Numbered from the stretch's first letter, positions 24,731-34,087 are shown. The stretch is 64,000 bases of DNA from Candidatus Aalborgiella aggregata (GCA_016705065.1 JADIYY010000001.1:186001-250000); one strand, 5' to 3'. The notes: generated by a model from the sequence alone, not told the origin. Program-made: numbers and translations.

Positions 24731-25672
24731 TTATTCGATGTTTTGCACCTGCTCTCGCATTTGTTCGATGATGACTTTCATTTCAACTGAGATGCGTGAA
24801 AGCTCGAGCACCGAAGATTTCGATCCCAAGGTGTTGGCTTCTCGATGCAATTCTTGAATCAAAAAATCAAAACGCTTGCCATTTTCACCACCCTGATGCA
24901 AAAGGCGTTCAATTTCGTCAAGATGCGACGCTAAGCGTGTCAATTCCTCAGCGACATCGATGCGTATAGCGAAGGCAGTTGACTCGCCCAAGGCCCGATC
25001 CAAAGCCGCTTGCTCTGTGGTGGATGAGGATGTTTTACTGGGTGAATCAGTTAAGCCGATGGCCATGGCTTCGCGCCAACGCTCTAAAAACTTTTGTTTT
25101 TGTTGGACAACCAATTGGGGAATCATCGGTTTAGCTTGTTCTGCCAAAGCACGTAACAAGTCAATTCTGTCGTGCAACATCAAGGCCAATCTTTCCCCTT
25201 CACGCTGCCTAGAGGCTAAAAAATCGGAAATGGTGGTTTGCACATGCTCAAAAAATATTTTTTGTGAACCCACGTTGTTTGCCAGTGTTGTCGAAGCGTT
25301 CGACGCTTGTCGTTGCGATGTTCCGGCCATGCGAATGATATCTGCCACACTGAGAGTGCGTGCATCAGGCAAAGTTGCCTGAATACTGCTTTGCAAGGAT
25401 TTCAAATGCTGTAAAAACGCTGTTGAAGGGATTGAAATTAAATTTTCAGATGACTGATCGACCGACACGCGCAACTCCACTTTGCCGCGTTTGATACTGT
25501 TGGTAAGTAAGGCGCGCAATTGCGGTTCCAACTGACGCAATTCATCGGGTAAACGAAAAGCGAGGTCTAGAAATCGGCTATTTACTGACCGTATCTCAAT
25601 AGAAACCGCAGTTTGACTGCTGGCATCCGTCATTTGTGCATTGGCAAACCCTGTCATGCTGTAAACTGACAT
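24731..25672 (-). CDS. yicC: YicC/YloC family endoribonuclease
   Basis: A 313-residue protein. The N-terminal MSVYSMTGFANAQ and the segment EIRSVNSRFLDLAFRLPDEL are the family hallmarks; the C-terminal DUF1732 part includes HLDEIERLLHQGGENGKRFDFL and QELHREANTLGSKS. YicC of E. coli is a single-strand endoribonuclease linked to sRNA turnover. A Ser/Thr-rich insert lies at about residues 210-225 (SPSKTSSSTTEQ). It is divergent from the kinase gene with an 81-base spacer. Confidence 0.95.
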   Translation of the reverse strand: MSVYSMTGFANAQMTDASSQTAVSIEIRSVNSRFLDLAFRLPDELRQLEPQLRALLTNSIKRGKVELRVSVDQSSENLISIPSTAFLQHLKSLQSSIQATLPDARTLSVADIIRMAGTSQRQASNASTTLANNVGSQKIFFEHVQTTISDFLASRQREGERLALMLHDRIDLLRALAEQAKPMIPQLVVQQKQKFLERWREAMAIGLTDSPSKTSSSTTEQAALDRALGESTAFAIRIDVAEELTRLASHLDEIERLLHQGGENGKRFDFLIQELHREANTLGSKSSVLELSRISVEMKVIIEQMREQVQNIE

Positions 25673-25753
25673 TTAGAAATCCTTTACTAAACCTTAGAGC
25701 AATTAAACAAAGATAAACCAAGTTGATGGTGTGAATCAAAAATTGTACGAACA

Positions 25754-26665
25754 ATGTCCAACGTGCCCCCACAATCAGATTTAGCAGCTTTAGCACCACT
25801 CGCACCGCAAACCCAAGTGGGTGAGTACACCATTGTCAAACGCTTATCTGAAGGTGGTTTTGGAGTCGTATACCTGGCAACAGATAAACAAGGGCACCAA
25901 GTAGCCATTAAAGAGTACTTGCCTGCCAACTTGGCCGTACGCGGCGCAGGTATGTTAACACCTTCAGTTTTGCCAGATAAATTGTCGCTATATCTATTGG
26001 GGCTCAAGAATTTCTTTGAAGAGGGGCGCTCATTGGCGCAAATCTCGCATCCTGCGGTTGTTTCCGTGCTTAATTTTTTCCGAAAAAATGAGACGGTTTA
26101 CTTGGTCATGAATTATCTAAAAGGCAAGACTCTGCAGGATTACATCATTGCGGGCCGACAGTTAGAGGTGAAGCCTGTGTTCAGCGAATCAACAGTACGC
26201 AGCGTTTTGATTGAAATACTCGAAGGTCTGCAAGTTGTGCATCACAGCCAAATGCTTCATTTGGACATCAAACCTGCAAACATCTTCATCACCGACGATG
26301 ACAAAGCGGTATTGATTGATTTTGGTGCGACCAGAAATACCTTATCGAATGTGACAAATAGCAAACAGCCCATGTACACACCTGGTTTTGCCGCGCCAGA
26401 GATGTACCGCCGAGATGCATCATTGGGCGTATGGACCGATATCTACGCTGTGGGTGCTTGTTTGTATTCGATGGCCATTGGACGACCGCCGCTTGAACCC
26501 TCAAAGCGGCGATTGAAGGACCCTTTGGTTGACATTTTGAGTGATATCAACGGTCTTTATTCTGATAAATTGATTGAAATGATCGAATGGAGCATGAGCA
26601 TGGACCCTGCAGGTCGCCCTCAATCGGCCCAAGAATTGCGACAAGCTTTAATTGACTATCATTGA
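25754..26665 (+). CDS. Hanks-type serine/threonine protein kinase
   Basis: A 303-residue soluble kinase with the whole catalytic domain: glycine loop LSEGGFGVVYLA, Lys in QVAIKEY, catalytic loop HLDIKPANIF (HxD form), DFG in IDFGATRN, and the activation-segment end FAAPEM. No transmembrane helix, PASTA or other sensor domain follows; the protein ends with the kinase fold. It sits just before rph-rdgB-hemW. Burkholderiales genomes often carry a PP2C phosphatase beside such a kinase; none is seen here. Its substrates are unknown. Confidence 0.92.
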   Translation: MSNVPPQSDLAALAPLAPQTQVGEYTIVKRLSEGGFGVVYLATDKQGHQVAIKEYLPANLAVRGAGMLTPSVLPDKLSLYLLGLKNFFEEGRSLAQISHPAVVSVLNFFRKNETVYLVMNYLKGKTLQDYIIAGRQLEVKPVFSESTVRSVLIEILEGLQVVHHSQMLHLDIKPANIFITDDDKAVLIDFGATRNTLSNVTNSKQPMYTPGFAAPEMYRRDASLGVWTDIYAVGACLYSMAIGRPPLEPSKRRLKDPLVDILSDINGLYSDKLIEMIEWSMSMDPAGRPQSAQELRQALIDYH

Positions 26666-26700
26666 TACTTTTTAAACAACCCTCTTAAAGCAACAAATAC

Positions 26701-27429
26701 ATGACAGTCTTCATAAGAAACGCCAACCGCCCGCACAATGCTTTGCGACCTGTTCGCATTACTCGCCATTACACACAATATGCTGAAGGTTCTGTGTTGA
26801 TCGAGTTCGGACAAACCAAAGTGCTGTGCACAGCATCGGTTGAAGAGAAAGTGCCTGGCCATAAACGTGGCAGTGGCGAAGGTTGGGTGACGGCTGAATA
26901 CGGCATGCTCCCGCGTGCGACACACACCCGTAGCGATCGCGAAGCAGCACGAGGCAAACAAAGTGGCCGAACACAAGAGATTCAAAGGTTGATTGGTCGG
27001 TCCATGCGTGCTGTTTTTGATTTGAAGAAATTAGGTGAACGCACCATTCACCTCGATTGTGATGTGATTCAAGCGGATGGCGGCACACGGACTGCCAGCA
27101 TCACAGGCGCGTATGTGGCTGCGCAAGATGCGGTGGCTTCCCTTTTGGCTTCGGGCAAAATTACCGAATCACCGATTCACCAAGCGGTGGCAGCCATTTC
27201 AGTGGGCATCGTGCAGGGCGTGCCTTTGCTAGATTTGGAGTACACCGAAGATTCCGCTTGCGATACGGATATGAATGTGGTGATGACAGGCGCAGGCCAT
27301 TTCATTGAAGTGCAAGGCACGGCAGAGGGCGCTGCTTTTTCGCGCGCAGAAATGGACAAATTGCTGCAATTAGCCGAAACCGGCATTGCCGACCTTATTC
27401 GCATGCAACACGATTCGCTATTAAATTAA
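26701..27429 (+). CDS. rph: Ribonuclease PH
   Basis: A 242-residue phosphorolytic 3-prime exoribonuclease that trims tRNA ends. The full domain is present: RPVRITRHYTQYAEGSVLIE at the N-terminus, RSDREAARGKQSGRTQEIQR for RNA binding, DCDVIQADGGTRTASITGA and the phosphate-site region. The last residues, DSLLN, and the TAA stop are encoded by the left arm of a mini-element, so the element has set the exact C-terminus. It starts 36 bases after the kinase gene, and rdgB follows. Confidence 0.97.
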   Translation: MTVFIRNANRPHNALRPVRITRHYTQYAEGSVLIEFGQTKVLCTASVEEKVPGHKRGSGEGWVTAEYGMLPRATHTRSDREAARGKQSGRTQEIQRLIGRSMRAVFDLKKLGERTIHLDCDVIQADGGTRTASITGAYVAAQDAVASLLASGKITESPIHQAVAAISVGIVQGVPLLDLEYTEDSACDTDMNVVMTGAGHFIEVQGTAEGAAFSRAEMDKLLQLAETGIADLIRMQHDSLLN

Positions 27430-27482
27430 TAGCATACTAGGCAATAAATACGACAGAAAAAGCCTGATTTTTCATATAAAAA
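27417..27482 (-). repeat. Dispersed palindromic mini-element, copy 5 (rph end / rph-rdgB spacer)
   Basis: On the minus strand: AT-rich lead, CTGTCGTATTTATTGCCTAG, then TATGCTATTAATTTAATAGC. The plus-strand left arm GCTATTAAATTAATAGC overlaps the last codons of rph and provides its TAA stop; the rest fills most of the gap to rdgB. Confidence 0.85.
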
Positions 27483-27509
27483 TAGTAGAGACGGAAATTA
27501 CAACCACAA

Positions 27510-28112
27510 ATGATGAATCTTGTCCTGGCATCGAATAACCGCGGTAAGTTAGCCGAATTGCAAGCACTGTTTGCTGGGCTGGACATGGTTTTGATTTCCC
27601 AATCCAGTTTAGGCGTCACTGAGGCAGAAGAGCCCTACCGCACATTCGTGGAAAATGCCTTGACCAAGGCGCGACATGCCAGTCAAAGCACTGGTTTGCC
27701 TGCAATCGCTGACGACGCCGGTTTGTGCGTTGACGCATTCGGCGGTTTGCCGGGCGTGGACACAGCTTTTTATGCCACGCAGTTTGGTTATGAAAAGGGC
27801 GAGGCCAATAACGTTAAGGCGCTCTTGGAACAACTCAAAGGGCAAAGCAACCGACGTGCCGCATTGGTCAGCACCTTGGTAGCCTTGCGATCCAAAGACG
27901 ACCCTGAACCCTTGATTGCCGTCGGGCGCGCAGTGGGTGAAATTACCGAAAAGCCAATCGGTGACAACGGTTTTGGTTTTGACCCGGTGATGTACATCCC
28001 GCAATTAGGCAAAACCTTTGCGCAACTGAGCGACAGCGAAAAAAATGCCATCAGCCACCGTGGTAGAGCAGCACAGCAAATGCTGGCATTGATGCGGGCA
28101 AATTGGTTTTGA
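27510..28112 (+). CDS. rdgB: dITP/XTP pyrophosphatase (RdgB/HAM1 family)
   Basis: A 200-residue house-cleaning enzyme that hydrolyses dITP, ITP and XTP to monophosphates, keeping deaminated purines out of DNA and RNA. Motifs are LASNNRGKLAEL at the N-terminus, AIADDAGLCVDAFGGLPG, NGFGFDPVMYIP and ISHRGRA near the end. Two consecutive ATGs (27510, 27513) are possible starts. The gene fits the purine-rich theme of the region but is a normal member of the rph-rdgB-hemW group. Confidence 0.96.
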   Translation: MMNLVLASNNRGKLAELQALFAGLDMVLISQSSLGVTEAEEPYRTFVENALTKARHASQSTGLPAIADDAGLCVDAFGGLPGVDTAFYATQFGYEKGEANNVKALLEQLKGQSNRRAALVSTLVALRSKDDPEPLIAVGRAVGEITEKPIGDNGFGFDPVMYIPQLGKTFAQLSDSEKNAISHRGRAAQQMLALMRANWF

Positions 28113-28129
28113 AAGACATTCAGCATTAC

Positions 28130-29302
28130 ATGCGGCCTGGCTTGCTGCAATTGGCATCGTTGCCGCCTTTGTCTTTGTACATTCATTTGCCTTGGTGCTT
28201 GAAAAAGTGTCCCTATTGCGATTTCAATTCGCATGAGGTGCACAGCAACGGATCATTAGCTGATCAGCTTGAAAGCAGTTACATTGAATCATTGTTGGCA
28301 GACTTGAACCAATCTTTGCCATTGATTTGGGGTCGCACGGTGCACAGTATTTTTATTGGTGGCGGTACACCCAGCTTGTTTTCACCTGCGGCAATCGATT
28401 CTTTATTAAGTCAAATTCGTGCCCGCGTGAAATTGTCTGCAGATTGCGAGATCACCTTAGAAGCCAATCCGGGTACTTTCGAAAAAGACCGTTTCAAAGC
28501 CTTTCGAGCTGCAGGCGTGACGCGTTTGTCCATTGGGGTACAAAGCTTCAACGATGTTCACCTTCAAGCTTTGGGGCGTGTGCACAATGCAGCACAAGCC
28601 ATCGCTGCAGTGCACGAAGCAGCCCAATGTTTTGAAACCTTTAATCTGGACTTGATGTATGCCTTGCCTGGACAAACCATTGCAGATTTAGAGCGCGATT
28701 TACAAACGGCATTGTCTCTTTCTCCGCTCCATATTTCCATATATCACTTGACGATTGAAGCCAACACTTATTTTGCGAAATTTCCACCTAAAGTACCCGA
28801 AGATGACGAAGCCTATGCCATGCTTGATGTGATTGCCGAGCGTCTGGATAAGGCTGGCTTATCGCGCTATGAGGTTTCAGCTTTTGCAAAGCCAGGGCAT
28901 CGTTGCAAACACAATATGAATTATTGGCAGTTTGGCGACTATTTGGGCATCGGTGCAGGTGCACATAGCAAAATCAGTTTCGCCCACCGAATAGTCCGTC
29001 AAGTGCGTTTTCGTGATCCACATTTGTACATGACTCAAACATTGACTGGCAACTCAATTGCGCAAGAAGAAGAAATCAAACACAAAGAAATAGCATTTGA
29101 GTTCATGCTCAATGCTTTGCGTCTAAAAGATGGGTTTGATTCCAACTTGTTTCATGAACGCACAGGATTGGCAATCTCGTCCATACAGAGCGCTTTGACG
29201 CAGGCGATTGAAAAAGACTTACTGATTCAAACCCCTAAAAGCATCAAACCCACAGAGCGTGGGTTTGATTTTTTAAGTGATTTGCAAGAAATTTTTTTGT
29301 GA
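28130..29302 (+). CDS. hemW: Radical SAM heme chaperone HemW
   Basis: A 390-residue radical SAM protein that carries heme to target proteins; it was long misnamed as oxygen-independent coproporphyrinogen oxidase. The [4Fe-4S]/SAM motif is HLPWCLKKCPYCDFNSHE, followed by IFIGGGTPSLF and TLEANPGTF. I prefer ATG 28130; an in-frame TTG at 28103 would overlap rdgB, and neither has a clear ribosome site. Near the C-terminus (SIKPTERGFDFL), the coding DNA forms a strong terminator-like hairpin about 30 bases before the stop. Confidence 0.95.
   Translation: MRPGLLQLASLPPLSLYIHLPWCLKKCPYCDFNSHEVHSNGSLADQLESSYIESLLADLNQSLPLIWGRTVHSIFIGGGTPSLFSPAAIDSLLSQIRARVKLSADCEITLEANPGTFEKDRFKAFRAAGVTRLSIGVQSFNDVHLQALGRVHNAAQAIAAVHEAAQCFETFNLDLMYALPGQTIADLERDLQTALSLSPLHISIYHLTIEANTYFAKFPPKVPEDDEAYAMLDVIAERLDKAGLSRYEVSAFAKPGHRCKHNMNYWQFGDYLGIGAGAHSKISFAHRIVRQVRFRDPHLYMTQTLTGNSIAQEEEIKHKEIAFEFMLNALRLKDGFDSNLFHERTGLAISSIQSALTQAIEKDLLIQTPKSIKPTERGFDFLSDLQEIFL
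29243..29274. terminator. Terminator-like hairpin inside the 3-prime end of hemW
   Basis: ATCAAACCCAC / GTGGGTTTGAT, an 11-base perfect stem with an AGAGC loop, followed by five T on the plus strand. It lies inside hemW codons. On the minus strand it is followed by GCTTTTAGGG, so it may also end transcription of the convergent lipoprotein gene, whose stop is 40 bases away. Confidence 0.75.
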
Positions 29303-29313
29303 AATGGTATTTG

Positions 29314-29787
29314 TCAGAATGGATTGGTTGCACTGCGACAAACAAAAGAACCACCAGGCCCATCGTAATTGTTTGGGTAATTGTACAAATCGTACTCACA
29401 AGCCATAGGTAGTTCAGAATCCAGTTTAGGGCTGTTGATAGCAGAAACACCTTTGTTGTTTGAAAATATCACGCTGCCGCCAAAATAGATAACAGTGTAT
29501 TCCGCTTCAGTTGTGGTGGTTGCAGCCGTTTTTACAAACAAGCCTGCTCGGCAGCGTTCGTAAGTATAGGTTGTACCTGCGGTTGTGGAGGTAATAGTTG
29601 CTGGTTTGCCCAAACGCGATTCCAACTCACTGGCCGTCATTCCTATATTGACACTTTGCCAATTGTTGCCACTGGTGCATACCGCTTTGCCAACAGACGA
29701 ATCGTTGTCATCCGTACTGGCGTTACAGGCTACTAAAACCGCAGTAGTGATCAAAGTCGTTGTCAAAGTCACTAAGATTTTTTTCAT
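29314..29787 (-). CDS. Small lipoprotein with BamE/SmpA-like motif
   Basis: A 157-residue predicted outer-membrane or periplasmic lipoprotein. The signal peptide ends in the lipobox LVAC with the lipidated Cys at residue 21. A Ser/Asp-rich tether follows, then NIGMTASELESRLGKPATIT, which resembles the helix-strand start of the SmpA/OmlA/BamE fold. Further Cys residues (C37, C79, C129, C149 approximately) may form disulfides. I do not recognise a specific family. It lies next to tRNA-Ser and convergent to hemW. Confidence 0.7.
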   Translation of the reverse strand: MKKILVTLTTTLITTAVLVACNASTDDNDSSVGKAVCTSGNNWQSVNIGMTASELESRLGKPATITSTTAGTTYTYERCRAGLFVKTAATTTTEAEYTVIYFGGSVIFSNNKGVSAINSPKLDSELPMACEYDLYNYPNNYDGPGGSFVCRSATNPF

Positions 29788-29805
29788 GCATCTGCTTTCA
29801 AAAAA

Positions 29806-29895
29806 TGGCGGAAGCGGTGAGATTCGAACTCACGAACAGATCACTCCGTCGCCGGTTTTCAAGACCGGTGCCTTCAACCGCTCGGCCACGCTTCC
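29806..29895 (-). tRNA. tRNA-Ser (anticodon TGA)
   Basis: On the minus strand the gene starts GGAAGCGTGGCCGAGCGG and ends with the matching acceptor CGCTTCC, a discriminator G and encoded CCA. The anticodon arm is CCGGTCTTGAAAACCGG, with TGA in the loop. A long variable arm (GCGACGGAGTGATCTGTTCGT) marks a class II tRNA, as required for serine, and the T-arm GAGTTCGAATCTC is standard. Confidence 0.97.
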
Positions 29896-30100
29896 AAGCC
29901 TCGTATTCTAACTTGCCTTCAAGCGATTTTTTGCACCTTCAAGGATTCTATGAACAAAACGATAGCATCTCAGGCAGTTTTTGTCTTGAATTCAATGGTC
30001 TAAAAAGAAATTGTCTCTTGAGATGTGGTTTACATGCGACGCACTGTTGCGACGCGAAATAGACACACCACCAATGGTTCCAGGACAAAGTACTACCTAA

Positions 30101-32545
30101 TTAGCCGCATGACCCTAAATAGCCGCATTGTGTGCAATATTCACAACCATCTTTGCGAATGAGCGCATGTGCGCCGCAATCTGGGCACTTTTTACCAGCT
30201 AACAAGGGGGAATCAGGTGCTTGGGTATCACAAACTGATTTGGAACTTGTTTGAAGCGTGGCAGACAGGGTGGTAGTACTGACTCTGCTGGTAATCAGTT
30301 TTTGTAATGCATAAGCAATAGCAGCGACTTCAGAGTCATGCCATTGCGGAACATGTGTACCATCGGCTTTTTGATGCGTGCCTAAACGGACAGGTCCACG
30401 GTCCCATGCTACTTTGCGCATATCACTCAAAGCACGGTCTAAGAAACCGCCCCTTGCTGCCAATGACAACATGCGCATGCTGGAGGTGATCCATTGTTGT
30501 GATTCACCGCTTTGACCTACAGGCATGAAAAATTCTATGGCTCTGTCCACAGTCCCAGACCCATCTGGAAGGGGAACTGGAAGGAAAGAGACGATTAGAT
30601 AGAGGTTTTTGCGTCCTTCTTGTGTCCAGTATTCGATTTTTTCGGTAACTGCAGAGAGCGCGCCGCGTGGTCGGCTTTCGATCACGGTACGCATGGGGTC
30701 AGTTATCTGGGCAGCAGAATTGTTGCTGGCGGATGGTTGTGTACCTGTGTCTAAAACAGAGCCCAGTATGGTGTTGGGTCGATAAGTTGCCAAGCCTTTG
30801 AGTTTGCCTTGCCACGCTTTGAGGTACAAACTCTTGAAATCTTCATAATCGTAATCGACTGGAATGTTGACGGTTTTTGATATGGCCGTATCGATAAAAG
30901 GTTGAACCGCTTGCATCATGGCAATGTGACTGTCGGCGCTCATGTCCAATGCCGAAACAAAATAGTCTGGCAATTGGTCAACATTGCCACCTAATTTTTT
31001 ATACAGCCGCCATGCATGATCTTCCACAGAGTACTCGGCAGTGCTGCCATCGGCTTCGCGTTTTTTGCGTCGGTACATCCACGAAAACGATGGTTCGATG
31101 CCGTTTGAAGCGTTGTCGGCAAACGCCAAACTGACCGTACCTGTTGGTGCGATTGACAGCAAATGGCTGTTGCGAATGCCATGTTGGCGAATTTTTTGTT
31201 GCAGCTCAGGTGGTAAGCGGCTGGCGAAAGTTCCATTTGCCAAATAACCCTCTGCTTCAAACTTCGGAAAGGCGCCTTTTTCTTGTGCCAAAGCAATGGA
31301 AGCGTTGTACGCTGCATCGCGCATGTGCTGCGCAATTTTGGCAGCCATCGCGCAACCTTGCGCAGTGTCATAACGCAAACACAGCATGGCCAAAGTGTTG
31401 CCCATACCTGTGAAGCCCACCCCTATGCGGCGTTTAGCCATGGCTTCATCGCGTTGTTGTGGCAATGGCCAAAAGGTGACATCCAACACATTGTCTAGCG
31501 CACGCACTTGGGTGGCGACAGATTTTTCAAATGCATCAAAATCAAAATCAGCTTTGCCAGCGATCCCAAATGGATGTCGTACAAAGCGTGTCAAGATAAT
31601 GGGGCCCAAATCGCAACAGCCATACGATGGCAGTGGCTGCTCACCACATGGGTTGGTGGCCGCAATCGACTCGCAATAGCTCAGGTTGTTATCGCGGTTG
31701 ATGTTGTCTAGAAACAAAATACCCGGTTCGGCAAAATCGTAGGCCGACTGCATGATGGTGTCCCACAATTCTTGAGCAGGCAAAGTTTTGTACACCCACA
31801 TGCCATCTTCTCGCACGTGCGCACCATCTGCAATAAATTGTTTGCCAGGCTTGGCATGGTGTACCAAATCACAATCTTCATCCGCCAATAAGGCTTGCAT
31901 GAAGCTACTCGTGACTGCCACTGAAACATTGAAATTATTCCAACGTCCTGGCGTACGTTTGGCTGTCACAAATTCCAAAACATCGGGATGGTCTATTCGC
32001 AGCACCCCCATTTGTGCCCCACGTCGTGAGCCTGCACTTTCAACAGTTGAACACGATTGATCAAATACATTGATGTAACTGCACGGACCCGATGCGATGG
32101 ATGCTGTGGCTTTCACTTCTGCACCACGCGGACGAATACGTGAAAAGTCGTAGCCCACACCACCACCGCGACGCATGGTTTCCGCGGCCTCACGCAGGGC
32201 TTCATAAATACCGGGGTAACCACCATCGTCAAAGCCTTGAATGCAATCACCCACAGGTTGGACAAAACAATTGATGAGTGTGGCCTGAATGTGTGTACCA
32301 GCCGCGCTCATGATACGCCCAGCGCCTAAGGCTCCGGCTTTCAAATTATCTAGGAACAGCGCTTCAAATTGAGCTCGCTTGTTTTCTGGCTCGACGCTGG
32401 CCAGTGCGCGTGCCACACGTTTAAATACATCATCTTCACCAGTCTCACCATCTTTGAGGTATTTTTCACGAAGCACATCACTGCTGATGGTTTGTGCGTC
32501 TTGCGTAATCGGTTTGGAAACAGTTTGTGATGAATCGTTTTGCAT
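30101..32545 (-). CDS. nrdJ: Adenosylcobalamin-dependent ribonucleotide reductase (class II)
   Basis: An 814-residue class II enzyme that makes deoxyribonucleotides with a B12-derived radical, with or without oxygen. The ten-stranded barrel includes SGPCSYINVFDQSCSTVE and GRWNNFNVSVAV. The active-site segment is ATNPCGEQPLPSYGCCDLG, followed by RRIGVGFTGMGN. The C-terminus holds the redox-active Cys cluster CPDCGAHALIRKDGCEYC and CTQC. No separate radical subunit (nrdB) is nearby, as expected. The 33 bases upstream are too short for a cobalamin riboswitch. It would allow dNTP synthesis during the nitrate-respiring growth implied by the nar genes. Confidence 0.95.
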   Translation of the reverse strand: MQNDSSQTVSKPITQDAQTISSDVLREKYLKDGETGEDDVFKRVARALASVEPENKRAQFEALFLDNLKAGALGAGRIMSAAGTHIQATLINCFVQPVGDCIQGFDDGGYPGIYEALREAAETMRRGGGVGYDFSRIRPRGAEVKATASIASGPCSYINVFDQSCSTVESAGSRRGAQMGVLRIDHPDVLEFVTAKRTPGRWNNFNVSVAVTSSFMQALLADEDCDLVHHAKPGKQFIADGAHVREDGMWVYKTLPAQELWDTIMQSAYDFAEPGILFLDNINRDNNLSYCESIAATNPCGEQPLPSYGCCDLGPIILTRFVRHPFGIAGKADFDFDAFEKSVATQVRALDNVLDVTFWPLPQQRDEAMAKRRIGVGFTGMGNTLAMLCLRYDTAQGCAMAAKIAQHMRDAAYNASIALAQEKGAFPKFEAEGYLANGTFASRLPPELQQKIRQHGIRNSHLLSIAPTGTVSLAFADNASNGIEPSFSWMYRRKKREADGSTAEYSVEDHAWRLYKKLGGNVDQLPDYFVSALDMSADSHIAMMQAVQPFIDTAISKTVNIPVDYDYEDFKSLYLKAWQGKLKGLATYRPNTILGSVLDTGTQPSASNNSAAQITDPMRTVIESRPRGALSAVTEKIEYWTQEGRKNLYLIVSFLPVPLPDGSGTVDRAIEFFMPVGQSGESQQWITSSMRMLSLAARGGFLDRALSDMRKVAWDRGPVRLGTHQKADGTHVPQWHDSEVAAIAYALQKLITSRVSTTTLSATLQTSSKSVCDTQAPDSPLLAGKKCPDCGAHALIRKDGCEYCTQCGYLGSCG

Positions 32546-32578
32546 GGTGCACTAAATTTTGATGAATTGACAGATGTT

Positions 32579-33274
32579 TCATAGGATGTCCTGGTCAATA
32601 ATTTGCCCATCGTGCTCCACGTATTGCAAATAGGGACCGGTACCGCTGTGAGATGATACCGATGCTGGGACAAAAGCGCCTTGTTTTACATCAAAAACAT
32701 GGATTTCACCATCTTCAATCACATAGTGCCAGCCGTGCAAAGTCATTTTTTGCGCATCAACTTGTTCGCGCACCATGGGGTAGCCCATTAAACGTTCCAA
32801 TTGAAGCACGATAGAACGCTGCTCCGTTCGCCTCAAAGCTTCAGGACTAATTTGCACAGGCATTGCAGCTTCTCTGCCCAACTCCAACCAGGCAGCCAAG
32901 TTTTTCGCGCGTGGGTCGCATTCTTCATACAGTGCCCGGATGCCACCGCAATGGCTATGGCCGCAGACGATGATGCGGCTAACTTTTAAATTCAGTACAG
33001 CAAATTCTATGGCTGCAGAAGTTCCGTGGTAGCCCGCAGAACCATCGTATGGCGGCACAAAGGCGCCTACATTGCGGACCAAAAACAATTCGCCAGGCCC
33101 TGCGCCAGTCAGCATATATGGCACCAGCCTAGAATCTGAACAGCCTATAAATAGAATGGTTGGATGCTGACCATCTTTAACTAAATTTTGGAACTGGTCT
33201 TGAACACCTGGAAATGTATCGTCATGAAAACGACGCAAGCGCAGTAATAAATCGTCTGCCAGTGGCGTATCCAT
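32579..33274 (-). CDS. Beta-class carbonic anhydrase
   Basis: A 231-residue zinc enzyme that interconverts CO2 and bicarbonate. Zinc ligands are C45, H106 and C109 in GCSDSR and CGHSHCGG, with D47 and R49 as the catalytic dyad; the segment LFLVRNVGAFVPP is typical of the plant-like beta class. It lies 20 bases downstream of the PpiC-type gene on the same strand and may be at the tail of the nar transcript, ahead of nrdJ. No signal peptide is seen, so it is cytoplasmic. Confidence 0.95.
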   Translation of the reverse strand: MDTPLADDLLLRLRRFHDDTFPGVQDQFQNLVKDGQHPTILFIGCSDSRLVPYMLTGAGPGELFLVRNVGAFVPPYDGSAGYHGTSAAIEFAVLNLKVSRIIVCGHSHCGGIRALYEECDPRAKNLAAWLELGREAAMPVQISPEALRRTEQRSIVLQLERLMGYPMVREQVDAQKMTLHGWHYVIEDGEIHVFDVKQGAFVPASVSSHSGTGPYLQYVEHDGQIIDQDIL

Positions 33275-33294
33275 GGATCTCCCAGCTGTTCAGA

Positions 33295-34077
33295 TCATTG
33301 CACCAGAAAAGAGTCGGCAGCTTCAATCTCCACACCTTGAATATCCGCATCGCTTGCAAGTAAATTCAGGTATTGGCGCAGGGCTGTGATGTAGCTTTGT
33401 TGTCGCATGGCCATTGCCACCGCACCACTGACCGATTCAAAGGATTGTGCGGTACCGGCAATCCGTTCCAGTACTTCCACCACATGCAAGCCGTGGCGGC
33501 TGTGCACCAATCGAGGTAAAACGCCTACTTCTGCGTGCCCAAAAATTTCTTTGGCAAATTCAGGTGCACAGTCAGCAGCTGTCAACCAGCCCAGCATTCC
33601 ACCTTCCGCTCCACTGGGGCAATTTGACTGGGTACTGGCTAATTTTTCAAAGACAACTTCGTTTGCATTTTTGTCTTGACAACGAACTTCCAATAAGGTT
33701 GTTTCTGCCCGGTTGCGCAATGCAACCACATCAACACCTTGCGTCACTGCAAAAAGAATATGCCGCAAATTGACGCGTTCGCCCGTAGTGTAATGTGCTT
33801 GGTTGGCAGCATGGTAGCGTTTGCAAGCTTCGATTGACGGCTCGGGAATGGCTAATTTATCGTCGAGCAATTGCTCAATGGCAGTAGCAGCAGATTCATT
33901 CAGTATGCCATCATTGGATGATGCATCTTGGTCTGATAAGTAGCCTTGCTTGATTGCTTCTTGGCGCAGCAATTCAGAATAGGCACGTTGCCTGAGGTCT
34001 TCATTTGAGACAGATTCTTCCACGGATAGAAGTTGAATACCGTTAACAGATGCAAGCTGAGAATGTGTATTTGTCAT
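33295..34077 (-). CDS. PpiC-type peptidyl-prolyl isomerase of the nar cluster
   Basis: A 260-residue soluble protein with a parvulin domain (RVNLRHILFAVTQGVDVVAL, then GAEGGMLGWLTAADCAPEFA and HSRHGLHVVEVLE). There is no signal peptide. The start is the ATG with complement 34075-34077; upstream codons overlap narI. It resembles NifM-like cytoplasmic parvulins that follow narI in many betaproteobacteria, where they probably assist maturation of the nitrate reductase complex. It lies 10 bases after narI. Confidence 0.9.
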   Translation of the reverse strand: MTNTHSQLASVNGIQLLSVEESVSNEDLRQRAYSELLRQEAIKQGYLSDQDASSNDGILNESAATAIEQLLDDKLAIPEPSIEACKRYHAANQAHYTTGERVNLRHILFAVTQGVDVVALRNRAETTLLEVRCQDKNANEVVFEKLASTQSNCPSGAEGGMLGWLTAADCAPEFAKEIFGHAEVGVLPRLVHSRHGLHVVEVLERIAGTAQSFESVSGAVAMAMRQQSYITALRQYLNLLASDADIQGVEIEAADSFLVQ

Positions 34078-34087
34078 GATGTTTACC

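Noticed and set aside
30036..30055. GCGACGC direct repeat between tRNA-Ser and nrdJ
   Set aside because: Seven bases repeated once, with no symmetry or context; expected by chance. The 205-base gap otherwise shows nothing I can name.
32546..32578. Cobalamin riboswitch before nrdJ
   Set aside because: The gap is only 33 bases, far shorter than the riboswitch, and no B12-box-like sequence was seen.
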